From assembly GCA_023413135.1 (NCBI GenBank), contig JAEZQK010000017.1:9242-73241 (forward strand): DNA of 64,000 nucleotides, read 5' to 3'. The position numbers and the translations under genes are program-made. Positions 16,186 through 24,140 of this stretch are shown here, piece by piece (position 1 is the first letter of the stretch; the number at the start of each line of letters is the position of its first letter). This stretch comes from Bacillota bacterium (GTDB taxonomy: Bacteria; Bacillota; Clostridia; Christensenellales; Aristaeellaceae). The notes under the pieces were generated by a model that was given only the letters and a program-made list of their open reading frames with translations, did not search any database and had not been told where the DNA came from.

Positions 16186-17892
16186 CTACTTAACAAACTG
16201 CATAAGCGCCTCGTTCACGGCATCCACCACTGCAGTGGAGGAAACCGTAGCGCCGGAAACAGCATCCACGTCCTGACCCAGTACGATGGTACCGGATTTG
16301 CCGATGAACTGGCTGATGAACGCATCCTCCCGCACCTTGTCACCAACACCGAACGTTTCGGTAAACTCTTTCCCGCCCACAGTCATGGCCTGGATGACGC
16401 CGTTTTCATCCAATACGACGGTCACCTCAATAGGCCCGATTTTGCCCTGCTTGGTCACTGAGATTACCTTGTTTCCACCCTGAACGATGACGCTAAGGGC
16501 GTCTGCCACTGTAACAGGTTGACCGGACGTCTGCGCATCCGTCAGCGCTTTTTCGGCGGCGGCAGCCCGGTCATTCGCCTCGATGGCGGCAGCATCCGCG
16601 GCATCCTTGTCCTTAAGTGCCGCTTCTTTTTCTGCCACTGCCGCGTCCTTATCCGCAAGCGCGGCGTCCTTTTCGGTCACAGCTGCCTGTTTTGCTGCTT
16701 CGGCATCCGTCAAGGCGCCGGTCAACCTGTCAACCTCCGCCTGGGCGCTAACCAAATCAGCCTTGACGCCATCCAATTCCTGCCCAAGAGCCAGGATTGA
16801 ATCCTGGGCGGTTTTCAGGTCGCCGGAAGTGGCTCCAATAGCCTTGAGATCTTCCTCTGCCTTTGCTTTTCCCTGCTCTGCCAGGGTCAATTGTTCCTGC
16901 AAAGCGGTCAAATCCGCCTGCACCTTTGCAGCGGCTTCAGCCGCCGCTTTCTCGGCGGCCTTGAAAGCCGTTATTACATCGTCCTTTTCCTTTAGCGCCT
17001 GAGCCTTTTCATCCTCAGCGGCCTTCACAGCCTCCTGTGTGGCGGTCAGCTCATCCTTAATTTTTTGAACCTCTTCCTGCGCTTTCTCTAAAGCCGACTC
17101 CGACTTTGCTTGGGAGTCCAGAGCTGCCTGAAGATCGTCGATAGCTGTGGTATAAGCCGCTTCGGCGGCAGCCTTCTCGTCCTGCGCCGTCTTCAGGGCA
17201 GCCTCGGCGGCGGCCGTCTCATCCTGCGCCGTCTTTGCGGCTACCTCGGCGGCGGCCTTCTCGTCCTGCGCTGTCTTTGCGGTTGCTTCGGCGGCAGTCT
17301 TCTCGTTCTGCGCCTTCTTTGCGGCAGTTTCGGCGGCGGCCTTCTCATCCTGCGCCTTCTTTGCGGCAGTCTCGGCGGCAGCCTTCTCGTCCTGCGCCGT
17401 CTTTACGGCCGCCTCGGCGGCGGCCTTCTCATCTTGTGCCTTCTTCAGGGCAGCCTCGGCATCAGCCTCGGCAGTGGCCTTCTCTTCCTGTGCTGTCTTT
17501 AAGGCAGCCTCCGCAGCGGCCGTCTCATCCTGTGCCTTCTGTACGACGGCATCTGCCACCGTTTTTTCATCCTGCGCCTTTTTGAGGTTTGCTTCGGCAG
17601 CCTTCACCGCTTCCTCAGCGGCAGACTTTTCGCCAAGTGCCGTCTGCAGTTTTTCGTCGGCGGCCTTGGCACTTTCTTCCGCCTTGGCTTTATCCGCCAA
17701 AGCAGCATCTTTCTCTGCCTGCGCTGCCGCTACCTGCTCCGTTAATTCATCCACCTTTCGTTGAAGATCCACGGCCTGCGCGCCAAGCGTATCGTTTTCC
17801 TTCCCCACTTTGTTGCGGTCGCCAATCAGTACGCCCACAACAATGGCAAGGATCAATACAACTGCCAATAGCGCCACGTAGGTTTTTTTCAC
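16186..17892 (-). CDS. Membrane-anchored alanine-rich coiled-coil protein with C-terminal FMN-binding domain
   Basis: This 568-residue protein has an N-terminal membrane segment (about residues 5-25) and a very long Ala/Lys/Glu-rich coiled coil (about 30-455). A 14-residue unit of the type AAAETAAKKAQDEK repeats about ten times at roughly 105-250. The last ~100 residues form an FMN_bind domain ending in DAVSGATVSS; the Thr (about 549) matches the site where ApbE attaches FMN in NqrC/RnfG-type domains. The start is a GTG at 17892 with GGGTGG upstream, as the preceding ATG has no site. Inferred role: an extracellular flavin carried on a long stalk, perhaps for electron transfer through the wall. 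No redox partner gene is adjacent. Confidence 0.8.
   Translation of the reverse strand: MKKTYVALLAVVLILAIVVGVLIGDRNKVGKENDTLGAQAVDLQRKVDELTEQVAAAQAEKDAALADKAKAEESAKAADEKLQTALGEKSAAEEAVKAAEANLKKAQDEKTVADAVVQKAQDETAAAEAALKTAQEEKATAEADAEAALKKAQDEKAAAEAAVKTAQDEKAAAETAAKKAQDEKAAAETAAKKAQNEKTAAEATAKTAQDEKAAAEVAAKTAQDETAAAEAALKTAQDEKAAAEAAYTTAIDDLQAALDSQAKSESALEKAQEEVQKIKDELTATQEAVKAAEDEKAQALKEKDDVITAFKAAEKAAAEAAAKVQADLTALQEQLTLAEQGKAKAEEDLKAIGATSGDLKTAQDSILALGQELDGVKADLVSAQAEVDRLTGALTDAEAAKQAAVTEKDAALADKDAAVAEKEAALKDKDAADAAAIEANDRAAAAEKALTDAQTSGQPVTVADALSVIVQGGNKVISVTKQGKIGPIEVTVVLDENGVIQAMTVGGKEFTETFGVGDKVREDAFISQFIGKSGTIVLGQDVDAVSGATVSSTAVVDAVNEALMQFVK
17157..17575 (-). repeat. Imperfect 42-base tandem repeats inside the coiled-coil gene
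   Basis: About ten copies of a 42-base unit encode a 14-residue (two-heptad) repeat. Copies differ mainly by silent or conservative changes, and the array stays in frame. Confidence 0.85.
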
Positions 17893-18042
17893 CAAACACC
17901 ACCCCTTATGCAATTTTTTTATCTGCAGGCATACGCCCTGCCGCCCAAATATATCTCTTAGAATTAGCTTATGTGAACATTTCCGGAATTAGCCATATAG
18001 ATGGTTTAATTCTCCATTTATCTATGAAACCCTTCTTGATAA

Positions 18043-18071
18043 TAAAAAAAGCTCGCACTATTTTTGCGAGC
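18043..18071 (-). terminator. Terminator for the protease-scpA-scpB operon
   Basis: GCTCGCA (18051-18057) pairs with TGCGAGC (18065-18071), and the minus strand then runs into seven consecutive T, about 30 bases after the scpB stop. Confidence 0.85.
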
Positions 18072-18100
18072 ATTCTGTTTACTTTTTGTATTTTTTAAGG

Positions 18101-18640
18101 TCAGGGTACCAAAGGCTCTTCCTCTGCCGGTTTTTCCGGCAACTGGGGAAGGTCCGCAAGAGAAACAATCCCAAAGTGCGAAAGGAACGCATCCGTCGTG
18201 CCATACAGGATAGGCCGGCCCACGGCTTCCTTGCGGCCCACTTCTTCAATCAGCCCCTTGTGAACAAGCGATTGAATGGAATAATCGCACTTGACACCCC
18301 GGACGGCCTCCACCTCGGCCTTTGTGATGGGCTGGCGGTAGGCAACCACCGCCAACGTTTCCATGGCAGCCTGGGAGAGGGACTGCTTTTGTATAGGCTG
18401 CAGCAGCCGCTCCACATAAGGAGCGTATTCGGCCCGGGTAGCCAACTGGATATGCTCGCCAAACCGCTTCAGGCGAATGCCCCGGCGGTTGAAGTCATAA
18501 TCGCTTTCCAGGGCGCTCACCGCCGCATTCAGCTCCAGCGGGCTCACTTCCAGCGCCTTTTGCAAGTCAACAAGCTGTACCGGTTCTCCGGCGACAAACA
18601 AAATGGCCTCAATCACGGCCATCAATTCATTGGGCTGCAA
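18101..18640 (-). CDS. scpB: Segregation and condensation protein B
   Basis: This 179-residue kleisin-associated winged-helix protein works with ScpA and SMC in chromosome condensation and segregation. Hallmarks are AVIEAILFVAGEPV at the start, MAMETLAVVAYRQPITKAE-type sequence in the middle and GRPILYGTTDAFLSHFG at the end. The predicted start is the TTG at 18640 with GGGGAGGAGAAAGG upstream, overlapping scpA by 14 bases; a TTG 13 codons earlier lacks as good a site. The two genes are translationally coupled in most Firmicutes. Confidence 0.93.
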   Translation of the reverse strand: MQPNELMAVIEAILFVAGEPVQLVDLQKALEVSPLELNAAVSALESDYDFNRRGIRLKRFGEHIQLATRAEYAPYVERLLQPIQKQSLSQAAMETLAVVAYRQPITKAEVEAVRGVKCDYSIQSLVHKGLIEEVGRKEAVGRPILYGTTDAFLSHFGIVSLADLPQLPEKPAEEEPLVP

Positions 18641-19364
18641 CGTCCTTTCTCCTCCCCGGATACAAGGTGATCTCCCCAAATGTGCCGCTCTGTTCCACGT
18701 GAGCGCGGTTCAAACGCAAAATTTCCAGCAGCGCCAGGAACAGGGTGACTACTTCTTCCCGGCTGGGCACTTGGCTGAACAGCGTCTCAAACGTGATGGA
18801 CCCCCGGCGCAACCGCTTCATGATATGGCCCATGCAAGCCTCGATGGTAAAGGAGTCGCGCCGTATCTCTCTATTGATATATACCGCTTCTTCCGGTTCC
18901 TCCGGCTTGCGGGCAAGCACCCGGGCAAGCGCCTCCAGCAGTCCCTGCATGGTAAGCCCGGTCAGCTCAAAGGAGGGGGGTGGCAGGGGGTATTCCTCCG
19001 GAAGCTTTTCATACATGGACGCGGCGGCCTTTTCAAAATCCTGCAGGTTTTGAGCCGTTTCCTTGAAGCGCTTGTATTCTTCCAGGCGTCGGATCAGCGC
19101 CTCCTCGGGGCTTTCCTCCTCGTCCAATACCGGCGGCTTGGGCAATAGCGCCCGGCTCTTGATCTCAAGCAGCGTAGCGGCCATGTTAAGAAACTCGCTG
19201 GCGTCATCCATGTCGATGTCCTGCGCATCGCTGACGGAGGCGATATACTGCTCCGTGATCTCCGATACGAAAATATCCCGGATGTCCACTTTTGCCTTGC
19301 TGATCAAATACAGCAAAAGATCCAGCGGCCCGTCGAACTGCTTCAGATGAATGTGTTGTGGCAT
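18627..19364 (-). CDS. scpA: Segregation and condensation protein A (kleisin)
   Basis: This 245-residue kleisin bridges the SMC heads. The N-terminal SMC-neck-binding region is clear (FDGPLDLLLYLISKAKVDI at about residues 9-27, then MAATLLEIKSRALLP), the middle is acidic, and the C-terminal winged helix that binds the SMC cap is at about 170-240 (VTLFLALLEILRLNRA). It follows the M50 protease gene by 10 bases and overlaps scpB. Confidence 0.95.
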   Translation of the reverse strand: MPQHIHLKQFDGPLDLLLYLISKAKVDIRDIFVSEITEQYIASVSDAQDIDMDDASEFLNMAATLLEIKSRALLPKPPVLDEEESPEEALIRRLEEYKRFKETAQNLQDFEKAAASMYEKLPEEYPLPPPSFELTGLTMQGLLEALARVLARKPEEPEEAVYINREIRRDSFTIEACMGHIMKRLRRGSITFETLFSQVPSREEVVTLFLALLEILRLNRAHVEQSGTFGEITLYPGRRKDVAAQ

Positions 19365-19374
19365 ATAAGCCGCC

Positions 19375-20052
19375 TCAGGCCGCGCCGGTCAGGCGGAGGA
19401 ATAAGTTCCAAACTCCATTGTGCAGGGCATTCATCACCGTGCTCAGGATGCCGTTCAGCATCCCTGACATTACCAGCAGAATCAATATGATCTGCGAAGT
19501 ATGAAAAAACTGCGGGGTTAATCTTAACTTGCCTCGAAGCAGCGTATCATTAAGAACATGAAAACCATCCAATGGCGGAATCGGAAGCAGATTAAATACG
19601 CCAAGGCCCAGGTTAATGGTTGCGAACATATTCAAGAATTGGTATAGATAGCCGACTACAACCGAGTCAGTCCATTTGTATATACCCACCATCAAAGCGG
19701 TAGATACGATGAATAGCGTGAGGTTAGTCACCACTCCGGCGATAGATACTAAAAAATCATCCCTCCGGAAATTACTAAAATTCCTGGGGTTTACAGGAAC
19801 GGGCTTGGCCCAGCCGAATCCTAATAGAAACAGAGAAATGGTCCCGATCGGGTCCAAGTGCTTGACAGGGTTAAGGCTAAGTCTGCCCAACATTTTCGCG
19901 GTAGGATCGCCGCAGCGGTACGCAATATAGCCATGCGCTACCTCATGGAATGTGATTGCGCCAAGCACAGCAACAACCCGGATAATCATATGAGGAAAAA
20001 AGCTTCCTGGATCTGTTGTCATCCACTCCCACCAAAGCTGTAGTTGATTCAT
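19375..20052 (-). CDS. Site-2 protease family (M50B) membrane metalloprotease
   Basis: This 225-residue intramembrane zinc protease has HEVAH in a hydrophobic segment near residue 37 (two zinc ligands and the catalytic Glu) and PPLDGFHV near residue 160, equivalent to the second zinc-ligand motif N/PxDG. Several membrane spans surround them. It belongs to the short YwhC-like group that commonly precedes scpA in Firmicutes. Its substrate is unknown. GAGGT lies 10 bases before the ATG. Transcription starts from a TATAAT promoter about 55 bases upstream. Confidence 0.9.
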   Translation of the reverse strand: MNQLQLWWEWMTTDPGSFFPHMIIRVVAVLGAITFHEVAHGYIAYRCGDPTAKMLGRLSLNPVKHLDPIGTISLFLLGFGWAKPVPVNPRNFSNFRRDDFLVSIAGVVTNLTLFIVSTALMVGIYKWTDSVVVGYLYQFLNMFATINLGLGVFNLLPIPPLDGFHVLNDTLLRGKLRLTPQFFHTSQIILILLVMSGMLNGILSTVMNALHNGVWNLFLRLTGAA

Positions 20053-20104
20053 TAGATCCAGACCTCATTTCATGCGGTATTGGTGCAAGCACACCGTATG
20101 TTCC

Positions 20105-20134
20105 ATTATACCCCATCCATCGTCCGCTGCGCAA
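20105..20134 (-). promoter_or_regulatory. Promoter for the M50 protease-scpA-scpB operon
   Basis: On the minus strand TTGCGC (20129-20134) and TATAAT (20105-20110) are 18 bases apart. Confidence 0.55.
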
Positions 20135-20191
20135 GTGTGCCGCTCCTTACGCTGTCCTAACTTTGGGCTGTTCAAACCCTTTTAGATGCGT

Positions 20192-20197
20192 TATAAT
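20192..20197 (+). promoter_or_regulatory. -10 box for the orphan binding-protein gene
   Basis: A perfect TATAAT lies about 40 bases before the TTG start; a weak -35 (TGTTCA) is 17 bases upstream. It is divergent from the protease operon promoter. Confidence 0.45.
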
Positions 20198-20237
20198 GAA
20201 AAATAGTCATAAAACGGGTGCAAAGGAGGACCTATCG

Positions 20238-21758
20238 TTGCGCAAACAGCTTGTATGCCTTCTTGTGGCATGTACTCTTTTAACCGCCTTCCTCCCGGCG
20301 CTTTCTGAGGAATCCCCCCAGGAAGCAAAATCGTTTATCCTCGCCGGGTATGTGGGAGACGATACGCAGCAGGATATGAATAGCAACCTGTTCTTCCAGC
20401 GCATGGAAGAAAAAACGGGCATTTCCTTCGAATTCCGGCAGTTTACCGACTACGCGGCCTGGACGGCGGAAAAAACCAGGCTTTTCGCAGGGGATGAACT
20501 GCCGGATGCTTTGTTCAGGGCGGAGCTAAGCCCCCAGGAGACGCTTGCCTATTTTCAAAGCGGCAAGCTGATCGATCTGAATCCCCTGCTCCAGGAAAAC
20601 GCGCCCAATTTGTACGCGCTGCTGGAAGCGAATCCCGCCTGGAGGGCGGCCATCACCCTGCCGGGCGGCGCCATTGCCGCCCTTCCGGCCATCAATCCAT
20701 TGCGCGATCAAAACGCCATGTGGATCAACAAGACCTGGCTGGAGCGGTTAAAGCTTGATATGCCCACGGATGCCGCATCCCTGCGCGCAGTACTGGAAGC
20801 CTTTAAAACCAAGGATCCCAATCAGAACGGCAAGGCGGACGAGGTTCCTCTCACCTTTCTTGGCCCCTGGGATTTAAAATTCCTGGCACACGCCTTCGGA
20901 TTAATTGCCAACGACTACAACATGTACGTGGATGCTTCCGGTACGGCGCAGTTCATGCCCGCTACGGACAAGTACAGGGAGTTTATTGCCTGGATATCCG
21001 ATTTATACAACTTAAGGCTCATTGATCGTAACGGCTTCACCGCTGTAGATGCGCTTCGCAAAGTGACGGATGAAAAAACCGCCGTCCTCTATGGCGTGTT
21101 CTTTGGCCCTGTCCCCACCACTTTTCTGCCTGCAGCCCATGGCACCGAATATGTCCTCATGCCGCCGCTTCAATACGAAGGCAAGCAGGTATACCGCAAT
21201 TTCCTGGGTCCGGTAACCCGTGGCACCTTTGCCATTACCAGCGCGTGCAAAGACCCGGCGGCACTTTTGCAATGGGTGGATTATATGTACAGCGAGGAAG
21301 GCGGCAGGCTGGCGCTGCTCGGCCAGGAAGGCGTGGAATATGCGTTCAATGAAAACGGAACGTGGCGCTGGATTCCAAGCCCCGAGGAACTGCCCGATGT
21401 CATTCAAGCAGCCACCCTCCACGACAGCGACGCGTATCCCATGCTGGCTCCTGTGGATTTTCAGCTAAAGCTTGATGACGAAAAAACGGTCCAGCTGATA
21501 CGCTCCATGATAGATCTTAGCCAAATGGCCACGCTGCCCTTCCCCCTTGTTACGCTTACCTCGGAGCAGCAGCAAACCGTTGCCCCCCTGCAAATGGAAA
21601 TCGGCCGGTTTGTGGATGAAAGCCTGGCCCGGTTCGTTATAGGGGAAACGCCCCTCACGGATGAAAGCTGGCAAAATTACCTGTCACAGCTTGACGCGCT
21701 GGGGCTTACATCCTTTATGGACTTTTGGCGGCAGGCACTTGATGGACAAGCCCGGTAA
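20238..21758 (+). CDS. Extracellular solute-binding protein, LplA-like orphan
   Basis: This 506-residue protein starts at a TTG fixed by AAAGGAGG 8 bases upstream, giving a typical signal peptide (MRKQ, hydrophobic core, cleavage near PALS). No lipobox Cys is present. Mature features fit the Lpl/LipO branch of family-1 binding proteins: RMEEKTGISFEF near the N-terminus and the calcium-loop-like DPNQNGKADEVPLT near residue 195. No permease lies beside it; instead a galactokinase-like gene follows after 29 bases. It may feed a transporter elsewhere or act as a sensor. Confidence 0.82.
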   Translation: MRKQLVCLLVACTLLTAFLPALSEESPQEAKSFILAGYVGDDTQQDMNSNLFFQRMEEKTGISFEFRQFTDYAAWTAEKTRLFAGDELPDALFRAELSPQETLAYFQSGKLIDLNPLLQENAPNLYALLEANPAWRAAITLPGGAIAALPAINPLRDQNAMWINKTWLERLKLDMPTDAASLRAVLEAFKTKDPNQNGKADEVPLTFLGPWDLKFLAHAFGLIANDYNMYVDASGTAQFMPATDKYREFIAWISDLYNLRLIDRNGFTAVDALRKVTDEKTAVLYGVFFGPVPTTFLPAAHGTEYVLMPPLQYEGKQVYRNFLGPVTRGTFAITSACKDPAALLQWVDYMYSEEGGRLALLGQEGVEYAFNENGTWRWIPSPEELPDVIQAATLHDSDAYPMLAPVDFQLKLDDEKTVQLIRSMIDLSQMATLPFPLVTLTSEQQQTVAPLQMEIGRFVDESLARFVIGETPLTDESWQNYLSQLDALGLTSFMDFWRQALDGQAR

Positions 21759-21787
21759 TCGCTTATGGTGAAAGGAACTGAATAGCC

Positions 21788-23074
21788 ATGAATCAGTATG
21801 CAAATATGATCCGTGCCTTGAAAACACCCTGGGTGATGTCGAGGCTGATCCATCTATATGGCCGCCGGGACGGGATGCTGGTAGCCCAAACAGCCAGATA
21901 TACAAGGCTTTTAAAAAGGCATGAGGAATTGTTTGGCGTTTCCGGCGAGGTGCAGTTGATCAGCGCACCGGGCCGCACGGAGCTTTCAGGAAACCATACC
22001 GACCACAACCGGGGTAAGGTGCTGGCAGCCGCCGTCAATCTGGATACGGTAGCGGCCGTTTCCCGCCGGGATGATCTGACGGTTCGCCTGTGCAGCGAAG
22101 GCTATCCAGCGGTAGAAATTTCCCTGACCGAGCTTCAACCCGTTCCCGCCGAAGTGGGCAAGACCGCAGCCCTTATACGGGGTGTGGCGGCACGGATGAA
22201 GGAACTTAACTATCCCATCGGCGGGTTTGACGCGGCGGTCACCTCCAACGTGCTTTCCGGCAGCGGCTTAAGCTCCTCAGCCGCCTTCGAGGTGCTGCTG
22301 TGCGCCATTTTTGACAGCCTGTACGGCAATTTCCAAATTCCCGCTCCCGAGCGGGCAAAAATTGCCCAATATGCTGAAAACCATTATTTCGGCAAGCCCA
22401 GTGGCCTGATGGATCAGATGGCCAGTTCTGTGGGCGGGTTGGTCTCCATTGATTTCAAAAAGGACGAGCCGGATATCAAGCCCCTCACCTATGACTTTGC
22501 CGCCAAAGGATACGTCCTGGTGGTGGTCAGCACCGGTGGCAGCCATGACGACCTGACGGCGGATTATGCCACCATCCCTCAGGAAATGAAACAAGTGGCC
22601 GCCTGCTTTGGAGAAGATGTGCTGCGCAGGGTACGGCCGGAGCAGCTTTTCCAGGAGCTTGCCTCCGTACTTAAAAAGACGTCCGGCCGGGCGGTGCTCC
22701 GTGCCATGCATTTCTTCCAGGAGAACAAGCGTGTAGCAGATCAGACGGATGCCCTCCATCGGGACGACTTGCAATCATTTTTCCGGGATGTCATCGCCTC
22801 CGGGCGCTCCAGCTTCATGTACCTGCAAAACGTGTATGCCAGGCCCAATGAGCAGCAGCTTTCCCTGGCTTTGGCCCTGGCGGAAAGCCAATTAGGCACA
22901 AGCGGCGCCTGGCGTGTGCATGGCGGCGGTTTTGCGGGCACTACGCTGAACTTCGTTCCCATTGATCAGGTATCTTCCTTCACCGAATCCATGGAGGCTG
23001 TGTTCGGCACCCATTGCTGCCACCAACTGGATATCCGCCCGGAAGGCGCAGCGAGGATTGAAGGATTGGAATGA
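21788..23074 (+). CDS. Galactokinase family sugar kinase
   Basis: This 428-residue GHMP-superfamily kinase phosphorylates the anomeric hydroxyl of a sugar. Motif 1 reads APGRTELSGNHTDHNRGKVL (about residues 58-77), the ATP loop is LSGSGLSSSAA (about 156-166) and motif 3 is HGGGFAGTTLNFV near 375. Canonical galactokinases have GEHTDY in motif 1; here the Glu that contacts galactose is Asn and the Tyr is His, so the substrate may not be galactose. No galT or galE is adjacent. The gene likely shares a transcript with the binding-protein gene upstream. Confidence 0.85.
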   Translation: MNQYANMIRALKTPWVMSRLIHLYGRRDGMLVAQTARYTRLLKRHEELFGVSGEVQLISAPGRTELSGNHTDHNRGKVLAAAVNLDTVAAVSRRDDLTVRLCSEGYPAVEISLTELQPVPAEVGKTAALIRGVAARMKELNYPIGGFDAAVTSNVLSGSGLSSSAAFEVLLCAIFDSLYGNFQIPAPERAKIAQYAENHYFGKPSGLMDQMASSVGGLVSIDFKKDEPDIKPLTYDFAAKGYVLVVVSTGGSHDDLTADYATIPQEMKQVAACFGEDVLRRVRPEQLFQELASVLKKTSGRAVLRAMHFFQENKRVADQTDALHRDDLQSFFRDVIASGRSSFMYLQNVYARPNEQQLSLALALAESQLGTSGAWRVHGGGFAGTTLNFVPIDQVSSFTESMEAVFGTHCCHQLDIRPEGAARIEGLE

Positions 23075-23140
23075 ACTGAACGAGAAAGAAAGAGCACGGG
23101 AAATCCACCATGGATGAGCCTGTACGATTCCCTGATTCGC

Positions 23141-23169
23141 TTGATTTTTAATGCCGGATATGGTAGAAT
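23141..23169 (+). promoter_or_regulatory. Promoter of the toxin-antitoxin operon
   Basis: TTGATT (23141-23146) and TAGAAT (23164-23169) are 17 bases apart. The palindrome ATTCGAAT overlaps the -10 and start region (23167-23174), a possible site for autorepression by the antitoxin. Confidence 0.6.
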
Positions 23170-23200
23170 TCGAATAGAATAATATCAGGAGGATGGCATA

Positions 23201-23491
23201 ATGAGCGAATCCAGGATTCCAGGTGTGTTGACAGTAAAACCGTCTACGGCGATCCGTGCGGACTATAAAAAATTTTCAGAACTATGCCACCAGACGGACG
23301 ATCCGATTCTTATCACAAATAACGGTGAGAATGATCTGGTGGTGATGAGCCACGAAGCATTTTGCCGCCGTGAGGCCTGGTATCGTCTGCAAATGAAGCT
23401 CGCAATCGCCGATCAGCAGATGGCTGAGGGGAAGCTTATCGACCATGAAGATGTGATGAAGCGGCTTGCGGAGCGCATCCGGCATGAGTAA
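23201..23491 (+). CDS. Type II antitoxin, Phd/YefM family
   Basis: This 96-residue protein has the N-terminal Phd/YefM DNA-binding fold: a short beta strand, the ADYKKFSELC helix, DPILITNNGENDLVVMSHEA (about residues 32-51), then a helical C-terminus that would wrap the toxin. AGGAGG lies 8 bases before the ATG. It overlaps the toxin gene by 8 bases. Confidence 0.88.
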   Translation: MSESRIPGVLTVKPSTAIRADYKKFSELCHQTDDPILITNNGENDLVVMSHEAFCRREAWYRLQMKLAIADQQMAEGKLIDHEDVMKRLAERIRHE

Positions 23492-23804
23492 ATGCAGGAT
23501 ACGCTACACCCAGCAGGCTGTGGACGATATGGATGCGATCTTTGACTACATCGTCCTGGAAAATCAAGACGCCGCGCGGAAGATGCTTTCCGAATTCGCG
23601 AAAGGCATTGAAGGGCTGGCCGAATCGCCCTATATCGGTGCCGCAATCCGAACAGATGAACCGGTGATGATTACGGCCGGCTACCGATATCTGGTAGTAT
23701 CGCCATATCTCATCTTCTATCGGGTGGTGGATGGCGAGGTACGGATTGGCCGTATTCTCCACAGCCGACAGGATTGGTTGCAGCTGCTGTTTGGGATTCG
23801 ATAG
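23484..23804 (+). CDS. RelE/ParE family toxin
   Basis: This 106-residue toxin has the RelE/ParE fold: RIRYTQQAVDDMDAIFDYI at the N-terminus and YRYLVVSPYLIFYRVVDGEVRIGRILHSRQD at the C-terminus (shown here only as family landmarks, about residues 65-96). The conserved R-x-L-H-S-R-Q-D end favours a ParE-like toxin, whether ribosome-dependent mRNA cleavage or gyrase inhibition cannot be told. The ATG lies inside the last codons of the antitoxin gene, so the pair is translationally coupled. Confidence 0.87.
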   Translation: MSKCRIRYTQQAVDDMDAIFDYIVLENQDAARKMLSEFAKGIEGLAESPYIGAAIRTDEPVMITAGYRYLVVSPYLIFYRVVDGEVRIGRILHSRQDWLQLLFGIR

Positions 23805-23885
23805 CCAAAACAGAAAGTGTATGAAGCCGTCTATTCTTTTTTTTCGATCATTCATGCGCAAGCCCAAACATTATGCCCTAACCCG

Positions 23886-23914
23886 TTGACAAATAAAATC
23901 CTCCGTGCTATCAT
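23886..23914 (+). promoter_or_regulatory. Promoter of the ribU transcript
   Basis: A perfect TTGACA (23886-23891) and TATCAT (23909-23914) are 17 bases apart, about 30 bases before the FMN riboswitch. Confidence 0.8.
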
Positions 23915-23945
23915 ACCTGCGTAATCCACAATCGCATAGCACTTG

Positions 23946-24072
23946 AAGCTTCTTCGGGGCAGGGTGAAATTCCCTACCGGCGGTACAGCCCGCGAACCGC
24001 GCACAGTCAGTGCGTGGCCGATCTGGTGAAATTCCAGGGCCGACAGTAAAGTCTGGATGGTAGAAGAACTTT
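23946..24072 (+). ncRNA. FMN riboswitch (RFN element)
   Basis: The conserved core is obvious: TCTTCGGGGCAGGGTG, then AAATTCCCTACCGGCGGT, AGCCCGCGA, a variable arm with CAGTCAGTGCG-type pairing, GGTGAAATTCC, GGCCGACAGT and the closing GTCTGGAT...GAAGAA that pairs with TTCTTC to form P1. It binds flavin mononucleotide and should switch off the ribU gene when FMN is plentiful. Confidence 0.95.
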
Positions 24073-24087
24073 GCAAAGTATGTTTTT

Positions 24088-24116
24088 GCCCCTGAACAGC
24101 TTTCAGCTTCAGGGGC
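24088..24116 (+). promoter_or_regulatory. Expression-platform hairpin of the FMN riboswitch
   Basis: GCCCCTGAA (24088-24096) pairs with TTCAGGGGC (24108-24116). A T-run precedes rather than follows it, and the ribU ribosome binding site lies 12 bases downstream, so this is not a standard intrinsic terminator. Confidence 0.5.
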
Positions 24117-24140
24117 GTGCATATTTAAGGAGGCATTGCG

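Noticed and set aside
17157..17575. CRISPR-like regular repeats
   Set aside because: The 42-base units are contiguous with no spacers and lie in frame within a coiled-coil gene.
16519..17764. Several open frames opposite the coiled-coil gene
   Set aside because: They mirror the GC-rich alanine codons of the repeat and have low-complexity, Arg/Leu/Gly/Pro-rich products without ribosome sites.
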